Source: Mesorhizobium loti
GTDB taxonomy: Bacteria; Pseudomonadota; Alphaproteobacteria; Rhizobiales; Rhizobiaceae
Direction: 5' to 3'
DNA length: 64,000 nucleotides
NCBI GenBank assembly: GCA_014189435.1
Contig: CP050293.1
Location: 2,981,001 to 3,045,000 of the forward strand
Below the pieces are notes generated by a model that had not been told where the DNA came from, did not search any database, and worked only from the letters and a program-made list of their open reading frames with translations. A program made the position numbers and the translations under genes. The number at the start of each line of letters is the position of its first letter. The stretch's first letter is position 1. This document shows positions 18,512-27,726 of this stretch, piece after piece.

Positions 18512-19177
18512 ATGCGTCGCCTGGTGGTCGCAAGTGCCGGTTTCCTTGCCGCTCTGGCCGTGCCGGCTTTCGCAGCCGACCCGACGGTCGACGTGCCGAT
18601 GACCGCGCCCGGCTTCGACTGGACAGGCTACTATGCCGGCATGCAGGCCGGCTATGGCTGGGGCCGATCCGACATATCAGGGACAGAGGGCGAGCCCTTT
18701 TCAATCTCGCCCGACATTGACGGCGGCTTCGTCGGCGGCCATGTCGCCGGCCTGTGGCAGTTCGACCAGGCGGTACTCGGCGCCGAGGCAGACCTCAACT
18801 ATTCCTCGATCGGCGGCACGACGGTATCCGGCCTTGGAAGCACATTTGGCACCGACGTCAAATGGTTCGGGTCGGTCAACGCCAAGGCCGGCTACGCGGT
18901 GGATCGCGTGCTGGTCTACGGCATTGGCGGCGTCGCCTTTGCCGGCATCGAAACATCGCAAGTCGCGGGTCCGGCGTTCGCCAGCACGCGCACGAGCGTC
19001 GGCTGGACCGTCGGGGCCGGCGTCGACTACGCGCTGACCGACAAGTTCGTCGTCGGCGCGCAGTATCGCTACTATGATTTCGGCTCCGAGCACTATGACG
19101 TGCCTGATGCCTTTGTGGACCGCGATCAGGATGTGAAGCTGAACACCGTCGGCATCAATTTGAGCTACAAGTTCTGA
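18512..19177 (+). CDS. Outer-membrane beta-barrel protein, Omp25/Omp31-like
   Basis: This 221-residue protein has a Sec signal peptide (cleavage after AFA-A, near residue 21) and then the WTGYYAGMQAGYGWG opening typical of rhizobial and Brucella Omp25/Omp31-like surface antigens. Repeated Gly/aromatic strands and a C-terminal LNTVGINLSYKF ending in Phe fit an outer-membrane barrel recognised by the Bam machinery. It may act as a structural or adhesion protein; pore function is not shown. Confidence 0.88.
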   Translation: MRRLVVASAGFLAALAVPAFAADPTVDVPMTAPGFDWTGYYAGMQAGYGWGRSDISGTEGEPFSISPDIDGGFVGGHVAGLWQFDQAVLGAEADLNYSSIGGTTVSGLGSTFGTDVKWFGSVNAKAGYAVDRVLVYGIGGVAFAGIETSQVAGPAFASTRTSVGWTVGAGVDYALTDKFVVGAQYRYYDFGSEHYDVPDAFVDRDQDVKLNTVGINLSYKF

Positions 19178-19452
19178 ACCAGCCCGTTGTTGTGACGCTG
19201 GAGGCCGGGACGGACTTCGGGTGGGAATGGGGGCGGCCGACGCTCCCAGTGGGCGGGGGGAATGGGTTGGGCCTGAGAGGCGCCGGCCTTGGCGGATCAA
19301 ATCCACCATACAGGCATCGTACCAGTACCCGCGGCGCCGGTAATTCCGTGATCGCGCCAGTATCACCAAGCCGCCCGGTCTGTTTGCAGGTTCGGCAAGA
19401 CCCAAGAACACGACTTGACGGCCTGTGTCTGGCGTCTGAAAAGGGCTGGCCT

Positions 19453-19538
19453 GCGGACGTGGCGGAATTGGTAGACGCAAGGGACTTAAAATCCCTCGAT
19501 CTCTGATCGTACGGGTTCGATTCCCGTCGTCCGCACCA
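19453..19538 (+). tRNA. tRNA-Leu(TAA)
   Basis: The acceptor stem GCGGACG (19453-19459) pairs with CGTCCGC (19528-19534), followed by the A discriminator and an encoded CCA. The D arm (GGCGGAATTGGTAGACGC), an anticodon stem AGGGA/TCCCT around loop CTTAAAA (anticodon TAA), a long class II variable arm and the T loop GGTTCGATTCC are all visible. It reads UUA, a rare codon in this GC-rich genome. Confidence 0.96.
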
Positions 19539-19652
19539 CTGCTGTGATTTGCGGTCTATCGGCTTTGATAACTGCATTCTCAGAAATCAAAATCAACGGC
19601 AAACAGGCCGAACCGCAGGGGCACGCGCTAGATGGCTGCGTGACAGATAACA

Positions 19653-19705
19653 AACGGCCCGGCACGCTCGCAGTCGGGGGGACGTTGGGGTCGTGCCGGG
19701 CCGTT
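19653..19705. other. Long GC-rich hairpin of unknown role
   Basis: AACGGCCCGGCACG (19653-19666) is perfectly inverted at 19692-19705 around a 25-base G-rich loop. It stands about 115 bases after the tRNA in a gene-poor stretch. It could be a terminator or part of a small RNA; no strong T run follows it at once. Confidence 0.5.
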
Positions 19706-19796
19706 GCGGGTGGGCTTGGTTTGGGATTTTCCCCCGCACCGACCAGCGTACATGTATATTAGCCATAGCTCAATTAAGACTGAAGTCCTGCCGGCC

Positions 19797-20009
19797 CTAG
19801 CGGCCCAAGGGGTACCTGGAGAGCGAAACCAGCTCCAGCTCGTCAGTCACGCCGGCCATGTAATTTGCGATGATCCGAGACGCGAGCGCGTTGCGCGCTT
19901 CAGTCGATTGGTGGTTGAGCTTAAGCTGCTCAAAAAACGCGCCCCAACAAGGCCAGTTCGGATGGATCAAAGATCCCAGCTTCCGTTGCTTTTCTCCGAA
20001 TAGGCACAC
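19797..20009 (-). CDS. Possible small protein of unknown function
   Basis: This 70-residue open frame contains a plausible amphipathic segment (EARNALASRIIANYMAGVTDE) and ends 12 bases before the PilZ gene start region on the same strand. I do not recognise it firmly and the N-terminal third looks unnatural, so the true start may be further in. It is listed because its second half has normal protein composition. Confidence 0.35.
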   Translation of the reverse strand: MCLFGEKQRKLGSLIHPNWPCWGAFFEQLKLNHQSTEARNALASRIIANYMAGVTDELELVSLSRYPLGR

Positions 20010-20020
20010 GACCTCCCAAC

Positions 20021-20278
20021 TCAGTATATTTGAATGCCAAGGCGCTCACGCCTTCGCCACCTCACCACAGCTCGATAGCTGGCGTCATCTTCAGGCACTT
20101 GCAGGACGAAACGGTCGGGAATTGTGACGCCGGGGTCCACCCGCAATTCCGCACCATGAGCGTGTTGATTTCTAACGGAGCAACCGATCTTCGCATCGTC
20201 CGTGATGATGGTCGCATCCTTCAGGACAATCCCACGAGCGTGAGAGCGTCGCTCTATCGGCGGATCAATGGGGATCAT
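20021..20278 (-). CDS. PilZ-domain-like protein, 85 residues
   Basis: This small protein has a PilZ-like core: ERRSHARG near residue 9, then GCSVRNQHAHGAELRV and a final VVRWRRRERLGIQI. PilZ domains bind cyclic di-GMP through an RxxxR motif and a D/NxSxxG motif. Here the Arg pair is present, while the second motif is degenerate (NQHAHG). A GAAGAAGAG ribosome site precedes the ATG. A clear homologue lies at 38393-38704, so the two may share a role. Confidence 0.75.
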   Translation of the reverse strand: MIPIDPPIERRSHARGIVLKDATIITDDAKIGCSVRNQHAHGAELRVDPGVTIPDRFVLQVPEDDASYRAVVRWRRRERLGIQIY

Positions 20279-20518
20279 GGCGCTCTTCTTCCCGTAAATC
20301 CAGCAGTGAACGGTTGATGGACTTCAAACGCATGCCTGACTCGCAAAACCATGAATCAATTAGCTATCACTAAAATGGTTCCCAAAAAGCAAAGCCGACA
20401 GCCCGCCTCGCCTGTTCTGTCCTCGAGAAGCGCCCTCGCGGCCATCCATGGCCTGCTTTGATGACGCCTGCGTTCCTGGCGCTCCGATGCCGGCAAGGCG
20501 CCGGATAGCCGCCGAGGG

Positions 20519-21097
20519 TCAAGCAACGATCGGATTGAGCTTCAGGTGCTGGATCAGGATGATGGTCTTGGCATCGATGATGCGGCCGTCGGCGATGCCG
20601 GCCAGCGCCTCGTCGAGCGGCATTTCCAGCACCTCGATGTCCTCGCCCTCTTCCGGCGCGCCGCCGCCGGCCGAGATGCGGTCGGCGGGCGAATAGCGGG
20701 CGATGAAGAACCAGAGCCGTTCGGTGACGCTGCCCGGGCTCATATAGGGCGAAAACAGCCGCTCCACATCCTTCAGCCGATAACCCAGCTCTTCCTCGGC
20801 TTCCTTGCGGATGGCGGTCTCGGGATCGTTTTCGTCGAGCAGGCCGGCACAGGCCTCGATCAGCGGCTCGCGGTGGCCGGTGACGTAGGCGGGATAGCGG
20901 AACTGGCGCACCAGAAGCACGGTCGAACGCGCGGGATCGTAAGGCAGGATCACCGCGCCGTCGCCGCGATCATAGGTCTGGCGCACCTGCGTCTCCCACT
21001 CGCCGTCACGCCGGCGGTAGTCGAGGACGGTCTTCTTCAGGACGGCCCAGTCGTCGGAGAGGATCTCTTCCGAACGGATGCGAATGCGATCTTCCAT
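20519..21097 (-). CDS. NUDIX hydrolase, NudF/NudK-like
   Basis: This 192-residue NUDIX protein likely hydrolyses a nucleoside diphosphate sugar such as ADP-ribose or GDP-mannose. The Nudix box lies near residues 80-103 (GLLDENDPETAIRKEAEEEL), with the spacing seen in the NudK branch. The domain is preceded by VILPYD and LVRQFRYP, typical of sugar-nucleotide pyrophosphatases. Three in-frame ATGs exist at 21109, 21100 and 21097; the last is best spaced from GGAGA. Confidence 0.87.
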   Translation of the reverse strand: MEDRIRIRSEEILSDDWAVLKKTVLDYRRRDGEWETQVRQTYDRGDGAVILPYDPARSTVLLVRQFRYPAYVTGHREPLIEACAGLLDENDPETAIRKEAEEELGYRLKDVERLFSPYMSPGSVTERLWFFIARYSPADRISAGGGAPEEGEDIEVLEMPLDEALAGIADGRIIDAKTIILIQHLKLNPIVA

Positions 21098-21261
21098 CAT
21101 TGTCTCCATGCTATTGGGCTATAGGGTCGAGGCCTAGTCGTGAACCGGCGTTTCGGCAATGCCGTCAGTGATTGGTCCAGAAGCCGTTTCACCGCCCCGT
21201 GTCTGGTGCAGGCTCGATCGGTTGCCTAAATAGCTGCTAACCCCTCCCCGGAGTTTTTTTC

Positions 21262-22365
21262 ATGACAGCATCGCTTTTCCAGCCGATCACCCTCGACGGC
21301 CTCACCTTCCCCAACCGCATCGCCGTTGCGCCGATGTGCCAATATTCCGCCGAAGACGGCTCGGCGAGCGACTGGCATCTCTACCATTGGATGAATCTCG
21401 CAATGTCCGGCGCCGGCATGGTCACGGTCGAGATGACCGATGTCGAGCGGCGCGGGCGCATCACGCATGGCTGCCTCGGCCTCTATTCCGAAGACAATGA
21501 AGCCGCCGCCCGCCGGACGCTGGATGCCGCAAGACGCGTCGCCGCACCCGGCACGAAATTCGGCTCCCAGCTTGCCCATGCCGGACGCAAGGCCTCGAAC
21601 CGCAAGCCGTGGCAGGGCGGCGGACCGCTGCAGCCAGACGAGGATCCATGGCAGACCGTCTCGGCCTCGGCCATCGCCTATGACACCGGCTGGAACGTGC
21701 CGCACGCGCTGGATGACGAGGAGATCCTGCAGCTCATCGAACGCTTCACTGATGCGGCAAGGCGGGCCGAACGCGCCGGCTTCGACTTCCTCGAACTGCA
21801 TGCCGCGCACGGCTATCTGATCTTCCAGTTCCTGTCGCCCTTGTCCAACCAGCGCACGGACCGCTGGGGCGGCTCGCTGGAAAACCGCATGCGTCTTGTC
21901 GTCGAGATCGCCAAGGCGGTGCGCAAGGCGGTGCCAAAGTTGATGCTCGGCGCGCGGCTGTCGGTGACGGATTGGGTCGATGGCGGCTTCGATGTCGAAG
22001 ACGCAATCGAAGTCGCGAAAGCCCTCAAGGACGTCGGCATCGCCTATCTCTGCTGTTCGAGTGGCGGCAATTCACCGCTGCAGAAATTGCCCACCGGCCC
22101 CGGCTACCAGGTGCATCTGGCCGAGGCCGTGCGCAAGGGTGCCGGCATTCCGACCCGTGCGGTCGGGCTGATCGACGACCCCAAGCAGGCCGAGGCGATC
22201 GTCTCGGAGGGCCGCGCCGACATGGTGGCGCTGGCGCGCGCTTTCCTGGCCGATCCGCGCTGGGGATGGCGTGCGGCGGCGACGTTCAGCGAGACGATCC
22301 ACCCGGCGCCGCAGCTTGCCCGCTCGGTGACCACGATGCAGCATTGGATGAAGGCGGCAGTCTGA
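21262..22365 (+). CDS. NADH:flavin oxidoreductase, Old Yellow Enzyme family
   Basis: This 367-residue TIM-barrel flavoprotein resembles the YqjM/NamA branch, which reduces activated alkenes with NADPH. Visible are VAPMCQYS (FMN-contacting Cys, near residue 25), WHLYHWMNLA, the catalytic His pair region ELHAAHGYL (near residue 178), SNQRTDRWGGS and LARAFLADPRW. It is a single gene, convergent with the iron-dependent alcohol dehydrogenase downstream. Confidence 0.92.
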   Translation: MTASLFQPITLDGLTFPNRIAVAPMCQYSAEDGSASDWHLYHWMNLAMSGAGMVTVEMTDVERRGRITHGCLGLYSEDNEAAARRTLDAARRVAAPGTKFGSQLAHAGRKASNRKPWQGGGPLQPDEDPWQTVSASAIAYDTGWNVPHALDDEEILQLIERFTDAARRAERAGFDFLELHAAHGYLIFQFLSPLSNQRTDRWGGSLENRMRLVVEIAKAVRKAVPKLMLGARLSVTDWVDGGFDVEDAIEVAKALKDVGIAYLCCSSGGNSPLQKLPTGPGYQVHLAEAVRKGAGIPTRAVGLIDDPKQAEAIVSEGRADMVALARAFLADPRWGWRAAATFSETIHPAPQLARSVTTMQHWMKAAV

Positions 22366-22381
22366 CCGGCCGCTTGCGGGC

Positions 22382-22457
22382 TAGAGCAGTTCACCGTTTC
22401 ACGGAAACGGCGAACCGCTCTAACTCTTTGTTTTGACACAATTCCGGACGGAATTGC
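22382..22457. repeat. Rhizobial-type palindromic intergenic repeat
   Basis: Two inverted repeats lie back to back between convergent genes. The first pairs TAGAGCAGTTC...CCGTTTC with GAAACGG...GAACCGCTCTA (22382-22422; one or two mismatches). The second is CAATTCCG-GA-CGGAATTG (22439-22456). The sequence has the look of a common dispersed Mesorhizobium repeat and may also act as terminator for both genes. Confidence 0.65.
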
Positions 22458-22458
22458 T

Positions 22459-23628
22459 CTAGCCTGAGATGGCGGCCCGCAGGATCGTGCGCAGCTTGTC
22501 GCGATCGAGCTTGATCGGGTTGCCGCCCGCGCAAGGGTCGCTCTCGCCCATCGCGGCGACGCGCTCTTCGTCGATGTTGGTCAGCCCGATGCCCGGCAGC
22601 GTGGCGGGGATGTTCAAGCGGGCGCGCAGACCGATGATCCAATCGAGAACCGCTGGAGTATCGTGGGTCGGCAGATCGAGGAAGCGCGCGAGCAGGCTGA
22701 GTTTTTCTTCCAGCACCGGCGCGTTGAACTCGACGACATAGGGCATCAGCACGGCATTGAGCAGGCCGTGGTGGGTGTCGTGCAGGGCGCCGAGCGGGTG
22801 GGCAAGCGCGTGGATCGCGCCAAGGCCCTTCTGCAAGGCGACACAACCCATGCCGGACGCGATCAGCATCTGCGCCCTTGCTTCGATGTTCTGTCCGTCT
22901 TCGACGGCGATCGGCAGCCAGGTCTTGATCAGCCGCAGCGCGTTGAGTGCGATGCCCTCGGCCATCGGATGGAAGCTCGGGGCGCAATAGGCTTCCAGCG
23001 CGTGCGAAAGCGCGTCCATGCCTGTGGCCGCGGTGATGTGGGCGGGCAGTCCGGTGGTCAGTTCCGGGTCCATCAGAACCACGTCCGGCAACATGCGCGG
23101 ATGGAAGACGATGACCTTGCGCTTTTCCGTCTCGTTGGTGATGACCGAGGAGCGGCCTAGCTCGGAGCCAGTGCCGGCAGTGGTCGGTATGGCGATGACG
23201 GGAATGAGGCGGGACGTGTCGACCCGCTTCCAATTGTCGCCGATATCCTCGAGATCCCACATCGGGACGGACTGCGTCGCCATCAGCGCGATCGCCTTGG
23301 CGGCATCGAGAGCACTGCCGCCGCCGATGGCAACGACAAGGTCGTGCTGCCCCTCTCTCAAAAACGCCACACCATCCCTGACATTGCCGCCGGTCGGGTT
23401 CGGCTTGACGTTGTGGAAGAAGCCCAGGTCGAGGCCGCCAGCTTTGAGGACTTCAAGCGTGCGCTGTACCGGAAAAAGCGTCTTGAGGCCCTCATCGGTA
23501 ACCACCAGCGGCCGCTTCGCGCCGAGTTCGCGCACGATATCAGCCAGTTCGCTGATCCGGCCATTGCCGAAGCGCACGGAGGTCGGAAAGCTCCAGTTGC
23601 TGGAGACGGCCGGGGTGAAAGCGGTCAT
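22459..23628 (-). CDS. Iron-containing alcohol dehydrogenase
   Basis: This group III alcohol dehydrogenase of 389 residues has the NAD-binding GGGSALDAAKAIAL (near residue 98) and the metal-binding pattern HALAHPLGALHDTHHG (near residue 270) with a further Asp near residue 195. It follows the polyamine-type transporter genes on the same strand with a gap of 40 bases, so it may oxidise an alcohol or reduce an aldehyde formed from the imported amine. The substrate is not visible. Confidence 0.9.
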   Translation of the reverse strand: MTAFTPAVSSNWSFPTSVRFGNGRISELADIVRELGAKRPLVVTDEGLKTLFPVQRTLEVLKAGGLDLGFFHNVKPNPTGGNVRDGVAFLREGQHDLVVAIGGGSALDAAKAIALMATQSVPMWDLEDIGDNWKRVDTSRLIPVIAIPTTAGTGSELGRSSVITNETEKRKVIVFHPRMLPDVVLMDPELTTGLPAHITAATGMDALSHALEAYCAPSFHPMAEGIALNALRLIKTWLPIAVEDGQNIEARAQMLIASGMGCVALQKGLGAIHALAHPLGALHDTHHGLLNAVLMPYVVEFNAPVLEEKLSLLARFLDLPTHDTPAVLDWIIGLRARLNIPATLPGIGLTNIDEERVAAMGESDPCAGGNPIKLDRDKLRTILRAAISG

Positions 23629-23668
23629 GGGATCATTACCTTGAATTGGCTGGGGAATTGTCTGGAAA

Positions 23669-24499
23669 TCAGGCCGGTGCCAGCTTCTGTCGCTTGAGCG
23701 CGCGGCGGCGCAGGAAATCGGCCAGGAACACCAGGATCAGCGCGGGGATGAAGTTGAGTGTGGCGAGTGCCGGATAGATCGGCGAGGAGCCGACGGCGAT
23801 GCCGCTGTAGACGAAGATCGGCAGTGTGCGCGCCGTGCCCGCCAGCGAGTAGGAGACGTAGAAATTTCCCCAGGAGAGCAGAAAGGCGAAGGTCGCGGCG
23901 GAGAGGATGCCGGGCCACAGCAGCGGGAAGGTGATTTCGCGGAAGACCTCCCAGCCGGTGGCCCCGGCATCGCGCGCTGCGTCCTCCAGCGTTTCGTCGA
24001 AGCCGTAGACCTGCACGGCCACGATCACCAGCGCGAACGGGGTGATGTAGACGATGTGGCCGATGATCACCGTCGCCAGCCCAGTTGAAAAGCCGAGCCA
24101 ATTGCCGAGCACCGAGAACCACAGCAGCATGACCACGCCCAGCAACAGCTGGGGAAACAGCAGCGGCAGGAAGCTCACGGCCCGAAAAATGTTCTGGAAG
24201 CGGAAGCGATAGCGGATCCACGCGACCGCGCCTGCCGAGCCGAGCACGGTGGCGAAGACCGTCGAGATCATTGCCACGATCGCGGAATTTGCCACCGCCG
24301 GCAGGAAGTCGGGCTTGCGGAACAGCTCGCCATACCATTCGAGCGAAAAGCCCTCGATCGGGAAGGTCAGCACCCGGCTGCTGGTGAAGGAAAACACCAC
24401 AAGCGTCAGGATCGGCACGTAGAAGAAGAGGATCAGCAGCGCCACGATGCTGACGAGGAAAATGTCGACAAACCTGTCCTTGAGCCGTTCCGGGATCAT
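23669..24499 (-). CDS. ABC transporter permease, PotC type
   Basis: This 276-residue inner-membrane permease has six hydrophobic segments and the EAA loop (ETLEDAARDAGATGWEVF) near residue 170. It belongs to the spermidine/putrescine-type importers. Its start overlaps the end of the PotB-type gene by 4 bases, which fits a heterodimeric permease. Confidence 0.9.
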   Translation of the reverse strand: MIPERLKDRFVDIFLVSIVALLILFFYVPILTLVVFSFTSSRVLTFPIEGFSLEWYGELFRKPDFLPAVANSAIVAMISTVFATVLGSAGAVAWIRYRFRFQNIFRAVSFLPLLFPQLLLGVVMLLWFSVLGNWLGFSTGLATVIIGHIVYITPFALVIVAVQVYGFDETLEDAARDAGATGWEVFREITFPLLWPGILSAATFAFLLSWGNFYVSYSLAGTARTLPIFVYSGIAVGSSPIYPALATLNFIPALILVFLADFLRRRALKRQKLAPA

Positions 24500-25368
24500 T
24501 GGACAGTCCTCCCGCGATTGCCGCGCATCAGCACGACCGCGGCGAGCGCCAGCGACAGGGCGCCGATGACGATCAGCACCAGCGTCAGTGCGGCACCCAG
24601 CGGCCAGTTGACGCGTGTCTCGAAACTCTGGCGGATCAGTTCGGAAGCCAAAGGCGAGGTGCCGCCGCCCAGAACCTTGGGTTCGAGGAAGGCGCCGAGG
24701 CTGAGCACGAAGACCAGCACGGCGCCACAGTAGAGGCCGGGACGAGCCAGCGGCAAGGTCACTTCGAAGAAGGCGCGCAGTCGCGATGCGCCGGAATCAT
24801 AAGCGGCCAGCACCAGGTCGCGGTCGATGCGCGCCAGCGAGAGGTAAATGGTGAACATCGGATAGACGACCAGGCCATAGACCATGCCGATCATCGTGCC
24901 TGTCGGCGTGAAGAGGAGATTGAGCGCTTCCGGACCAAGACCGAGATGCGCGAGCAGCCAGTTGGCAACGCCGCTCTTGTCGAGCACGAGGATCCAGCCG
25001 AAGGTTTTCAGCACCGCGTCCGTCAGGAAGGCGAAGATGATCAGGATCTGGATCTGCGCATTGTAGGCCCTGAGCCGCGTCGCCAGCGCATAGGCGGCCG
25101 GAAAGGCGATCAGCACGCAGACGACCACGCACACCAGCGCCATGGCGACGGTTCGCGCCATGATCGTCCAGTAATGCGGCTTGGAGAACACCTCGGTCCA
25201 GACCTTGAGGTCCCAGGTCCAGGACAGGCGATAGAATTGCGTCGTCTGGAACGACAGGATCACCGTCATGACCAGCGGAATGATGAAGAACAACAGCATC
25301 ACGATCGCAAGCGGCGCCACCGTTGCCACCAGTATCGGATCACCCCAGCGCTTGCTATCGGTTCGCAC
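24496..25368 (-). CDS. ABC transporter permease, PotB type
   Basis: This is the partner permease of 290 residues with six hydrophobic segments and the EAA-like loop (AAYDSGASRLRAFFEVTLP) near residue 195. It sits between the ATPase and the PotC-type gene, all on the minus strand with gaps of a few bases. Together they form a complete PotABCD-like importer with the binding protein at 26543-27688. Confidence 0.9.
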   Translation of the reverse strand: MRTDSKRWGDPILVATVAPLAIVMLLFFIIPLVMTVILSFQTTQFYRLSWTWDLKVWTEVFSKPHYWTIMARTVAMALVCVVVCVLIAFPAAYALATRLRAYNAQIQILIIFAFLTDAVLKTFGWILVLDKSGVANWLLAHLGLGPEALNLLFTPTGTMIGMVYGLVVYPMFTIYLSLARIDRDLVLAAYDSGASRLRAFFEVTLPLARPGLYCGAVLVFVLSLGAFLEPKVLGGGTSPLASELIRQSFETRVNWPLGAALTLVLIVIGALSLALAAVVLMRGNRGRTVQ

Positions 25369-25371
25369 GGG

Positions 25372-26466
25372 TCACTCCGAAAGCAGGAAGCAGCGGGTGG
25401 GATGAAAGCCGATCCTGACGCTGTCGGAGACTTTTGCCGGCAAATCGAGCGAGCCGGCGAGATCCATGACGACGGCCTTTTCCAGGCCGGGCACACGGAC
25501 GCGATACTGCGTCGACGAGCCCTTGATGAAGTATTCCTCGACGGTGCCGTTCAGCACCCACTCGCCGGTCTCGGCCGCGCTGGTGACAAAGCGTATGGTT
25601 TCGGGACGAACCAGCAGCGCTGTCTGGCTGCTGCCCAGGAAGGGCGAGACCTGCTCGCCGGCGATGACCGCGACATCGTCACCGGTCAGTGGCGAGGTGA
25701 CCTTGGCCCCGGTGCCATCGCGCGAGACGGCGACCGGCAGGAAGTTGGTTTCGCCGATGAAGCCGGCGACGAACATGTTGGCCGGCCGGTAGTAGATGTC
25801 AGATGGCGTGCCCAATTGCACGACTTCGCCGGCGCGCATGACGCAGATGCGGTCGGCCAGCATCATGGCCTCTTCCAGGTCATGCGTGACGAGCACGAAG
25901 CTGGTGCCGAGTTCGCGATGCAGCTTCTTCAGCTCGGCCTGCAGCGATTTCTTCAGCTTGGCGTCGAGCGCGCTCATCGGTTCGTCGAGCAACAGCACGC
26001 TCGGGCGTGAAATCAGGGCGCGGGCCAGCGCCACGCGCTGCTGTTCGCCGCCGGAAAGCTGGACGGGATAGCGCGTCAGATATTCGCGCTTGAGATGCAT
26101 GAGATCGAGCATGGCGGCGATGCGCTGATCCATCTCCGCCTTGGCCACCTTCTGCAATTTGAGCGGAAAACCGATATTGTCCGACACGGTCTTGTGCGGA
26201 AACAGAGCCAGCTTCTGGAAGACCATGCGGGTCGGCCGTTTGGCCGCCGGCACGCCCTGCATGTTTTCGCCCTGGATTTGCAACACGCCTGATGTCGGGT
26301 CCTCGAAGCCGGCGAGGATTTTCAAAAGCGTGGTCTTGCCGCAGCCGGACGGGCCGACAAGTGCCACGAATTCGCCCGCACCGATATCGAGGGACACGCC
26401 GTGCAAGGCTCGCATCGAGCCATAGTCCTTGACGATGTCAGACGCGTTGATGATTGCGGTTGTCAA
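25372..26466 (-). CDS. ABC transporter ATP-binding protein, PotA type
   Basis: This 364-residue ATPase has Walker [10 protein letters not shown] (near residue 38), the signature [15 protein letters not shown], Walker [13 protein letters not shown] and the switch FVLVTHD. The C-terminal third (from about residue 285) is a TOBE-type regulatory domain, typical of PotA/FbpC-like subunits. It lies three bases upstream of the first permease gene. Confidence 0.92.
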   Translation of the reverse strand: MTTAIINASDIVKDYGSMRALHGVSLDIGAGEFVALVGPSGCGKTTLLKILAGFEDPTSGVLQIQGENMQGVPAAKRPTRMVFQKLALFPHKTVSDNIGFPLKLQKVAKAEMDQRIAAMLDLMHLKREYLTRYPVQLSGGEQQRVALARALISRPSVLLLDEPMSALDAKLKKSLQAELKKLHRELGTSFVLVTHDLEEAMMLADRICVMRAGEVVQLGTPSDIYYRPANMFVAGFIGETNFLPVAVSRDGTGAKVTSPLTGDDVAVIAGEQVSPFLGSSQTALLVRPETIRFVTSAAETGEWVLNGTVEEYFIKGSSTQYRVRVPGLEKAVVMDLAGSLDLPAKVSDSVRIGFHPTRCFLLSE

Positions 26467-26504
26467 AACTCGGCCGCCCTGAATATGGGTGAAAATGTCA
26501 TGGA

Positions 26505-26528
26505 GCCCGCGCGTCGGAACGCGCGGGC
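26505..26528 (-). terminator. Hairpin between binding-protein and ATPase genes
   Basis: GCCCGCGCG (26505-26513) is exactly inverted at 26520-26528 with a 6-base loop. Read on the minus strand it follows the binding-protein gene and precedes the ATPase gene. Such hairpins often protect the upstream message or stop part of the transcripts, giving more binding protein than transporter. There is no T run, so it is more likely a stabilising or attenuating stem than a full terminator. Confidence 0.55.
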
Positions 26529-26542
26529 CTTGAGGGTAACGC

Positions 26543-27688
26543 TCAGCGCGCGGCCAGTTCTTCCTGCCAGATCGCCAGCATGTCGTCGATGTTCGGCGCG
26601 ACGGTGTGGAACTGGCTCTTGTCCCAGGCTTCCCACATATAATCCATCTGCAGCGCCTTCTTTTCGGCGTCCGAAAACAGCGCTTCCGCCTTCTGGTTCG
26701 GCACGAGATTGCAGGTTGCCTCGGTGATCGACAGCTGCTTGGCCACGTCCGGAGAGACGATGTATTTCAGGAAGTCGGCGGCGACCTTGGAGTCGCGGCC
26801 GTTTTCGATCAGGCCCGTCGCCTCCATCCAGATGATGCCCTGCTTGAGGCCATTCTTCGGCTCGGGAACGATCGACTGGATGTAGTCGTGCCCCTTCATG
26901 CGCAGCGACGAGGTGGCATAGGTGCCGCCACCGATCAGCGCCCGGAACGATCCGTCGATCAGGCCTTTCTGGGCGATCGCCAGGTCGGCGACGATGGCGC
27001 GGGTGTTCTTGAAGGCCGCGCGCAGCACCTTGCGTACTTCATCGAGTGCTGCCTGGTCGAGCGCGACATAGGGGTTGACCCCGGCATAGAGCGCCAGCGG
27101 CATGATCGGCCAATCACCCCAGTCGAGCAGGCAGATCTTGTCCTTGTAGGCGGCATCGAAGACCGGCGCGTAGCTCGACCAGGTTTCGAGCTTGTCGAAC
27201 TTGGTGTTGACCGTCGGACCGACCCAACCCCAGCGGGTCGGCAGGCCCGTGGCCTTGCCCTCGAACTGCAGCGGCGTGAAAGGCGCGCGGAACTGCGGGT
27301 AGAACTCGGCATATTGATCGGCGAAATCCTTGTCGTCGATGTAGCGGCAGATGCCGGCCGGCCCCATGCGCGCGATCCACGGGCTGTCGGATGAAACGAG
27401 GTCGAAATCCTTCGACGCGCCGGCGGCGAGCTTGGCGAAGCCGCCAGCGGAATCGGTAATCAGGTCGACGGAAATGGAGACGTCCTTCTGCTTCTGGAAC
27501 GGATCCAGGATCGATGGCGCGTTGTAGCCTTCCCAGCACATATAGTTGAGGCTTTCGGCGGCGGATGCGCCCTTTGGCATGCCGAAGATGCCGGCGCCGG
27601 CGGCTGCCAGTCCAAGGCCGCCCATGCCCTTCAGGACGGCGCGGCGATCAACGCCGCGCGTTCCGATTTCTGCTGTTTGTTTTTTCAT
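26543..27688 (-). CDS. ABC transporter substrate-binding protein, PotD/PotF type
   Basis: This 381-residue periplasmic binding protein has a twin-arginine-like signal (DRRAVLKGMGG then a hydrophobic AAAGAGIFG stretch, cleavage near residue 43). The mature part begins LNYMCWEGYN, as in polyamine and related binding proteins, and holds WGWVGPTVN. Tat export suggests folding or ligand loading before secretion. It is the first transporter gene and is next to a glutamine-synthetase-like gene, so putrescine, a related polyamine or an amino alcohol is the likely ligand. Confidence 0.9.
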   Translation of the reverse strand: MKKQTAEIGTRGVDRRAVLKGMGGLGLAAAGAGIFGMPKGASAAESLNYMCWEGYNAPSILDPFQKQKDVSISVDLITDSAGGFAKLAAGASKDFDLVSSDSPWIARMGPAGICRYIDDKDFADQYAEFYPQFRAPFTPLQFEGKATGLPTRWGWVGPTVNTKFDKLETWSSYAPVFDAAYKDKICLLDWGDWPIMPLALYAGVNPYVALDQAALDEVRKVLRAAFKNTRAIVADLAIAQKGLIDGSFRALIGGGTYATSSLRMKGHDYIQSIVPEPKNGLKQGIIWMEATGLIENGRDSKVAADFLKYIVSPDVAKQLSITEATCNLVPNQKAEALFSDAEKKALQMDYMWEAWDKSQFHTVAPNIDDMLAIWQEELAAR

Positions 27689-27726
27689 TTGCCTGTTCCC
27701 TTTCTGTTGTCAGTCGCAGTTCCCGG

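Noticed and set aside
24499..26010. Long plus-strand open frame across the permease and ATPase genes
   Set aside because: It is antisense to three well-supported transporter genes and has the repetitive Gln/Asp/His composition of a shadow frame.
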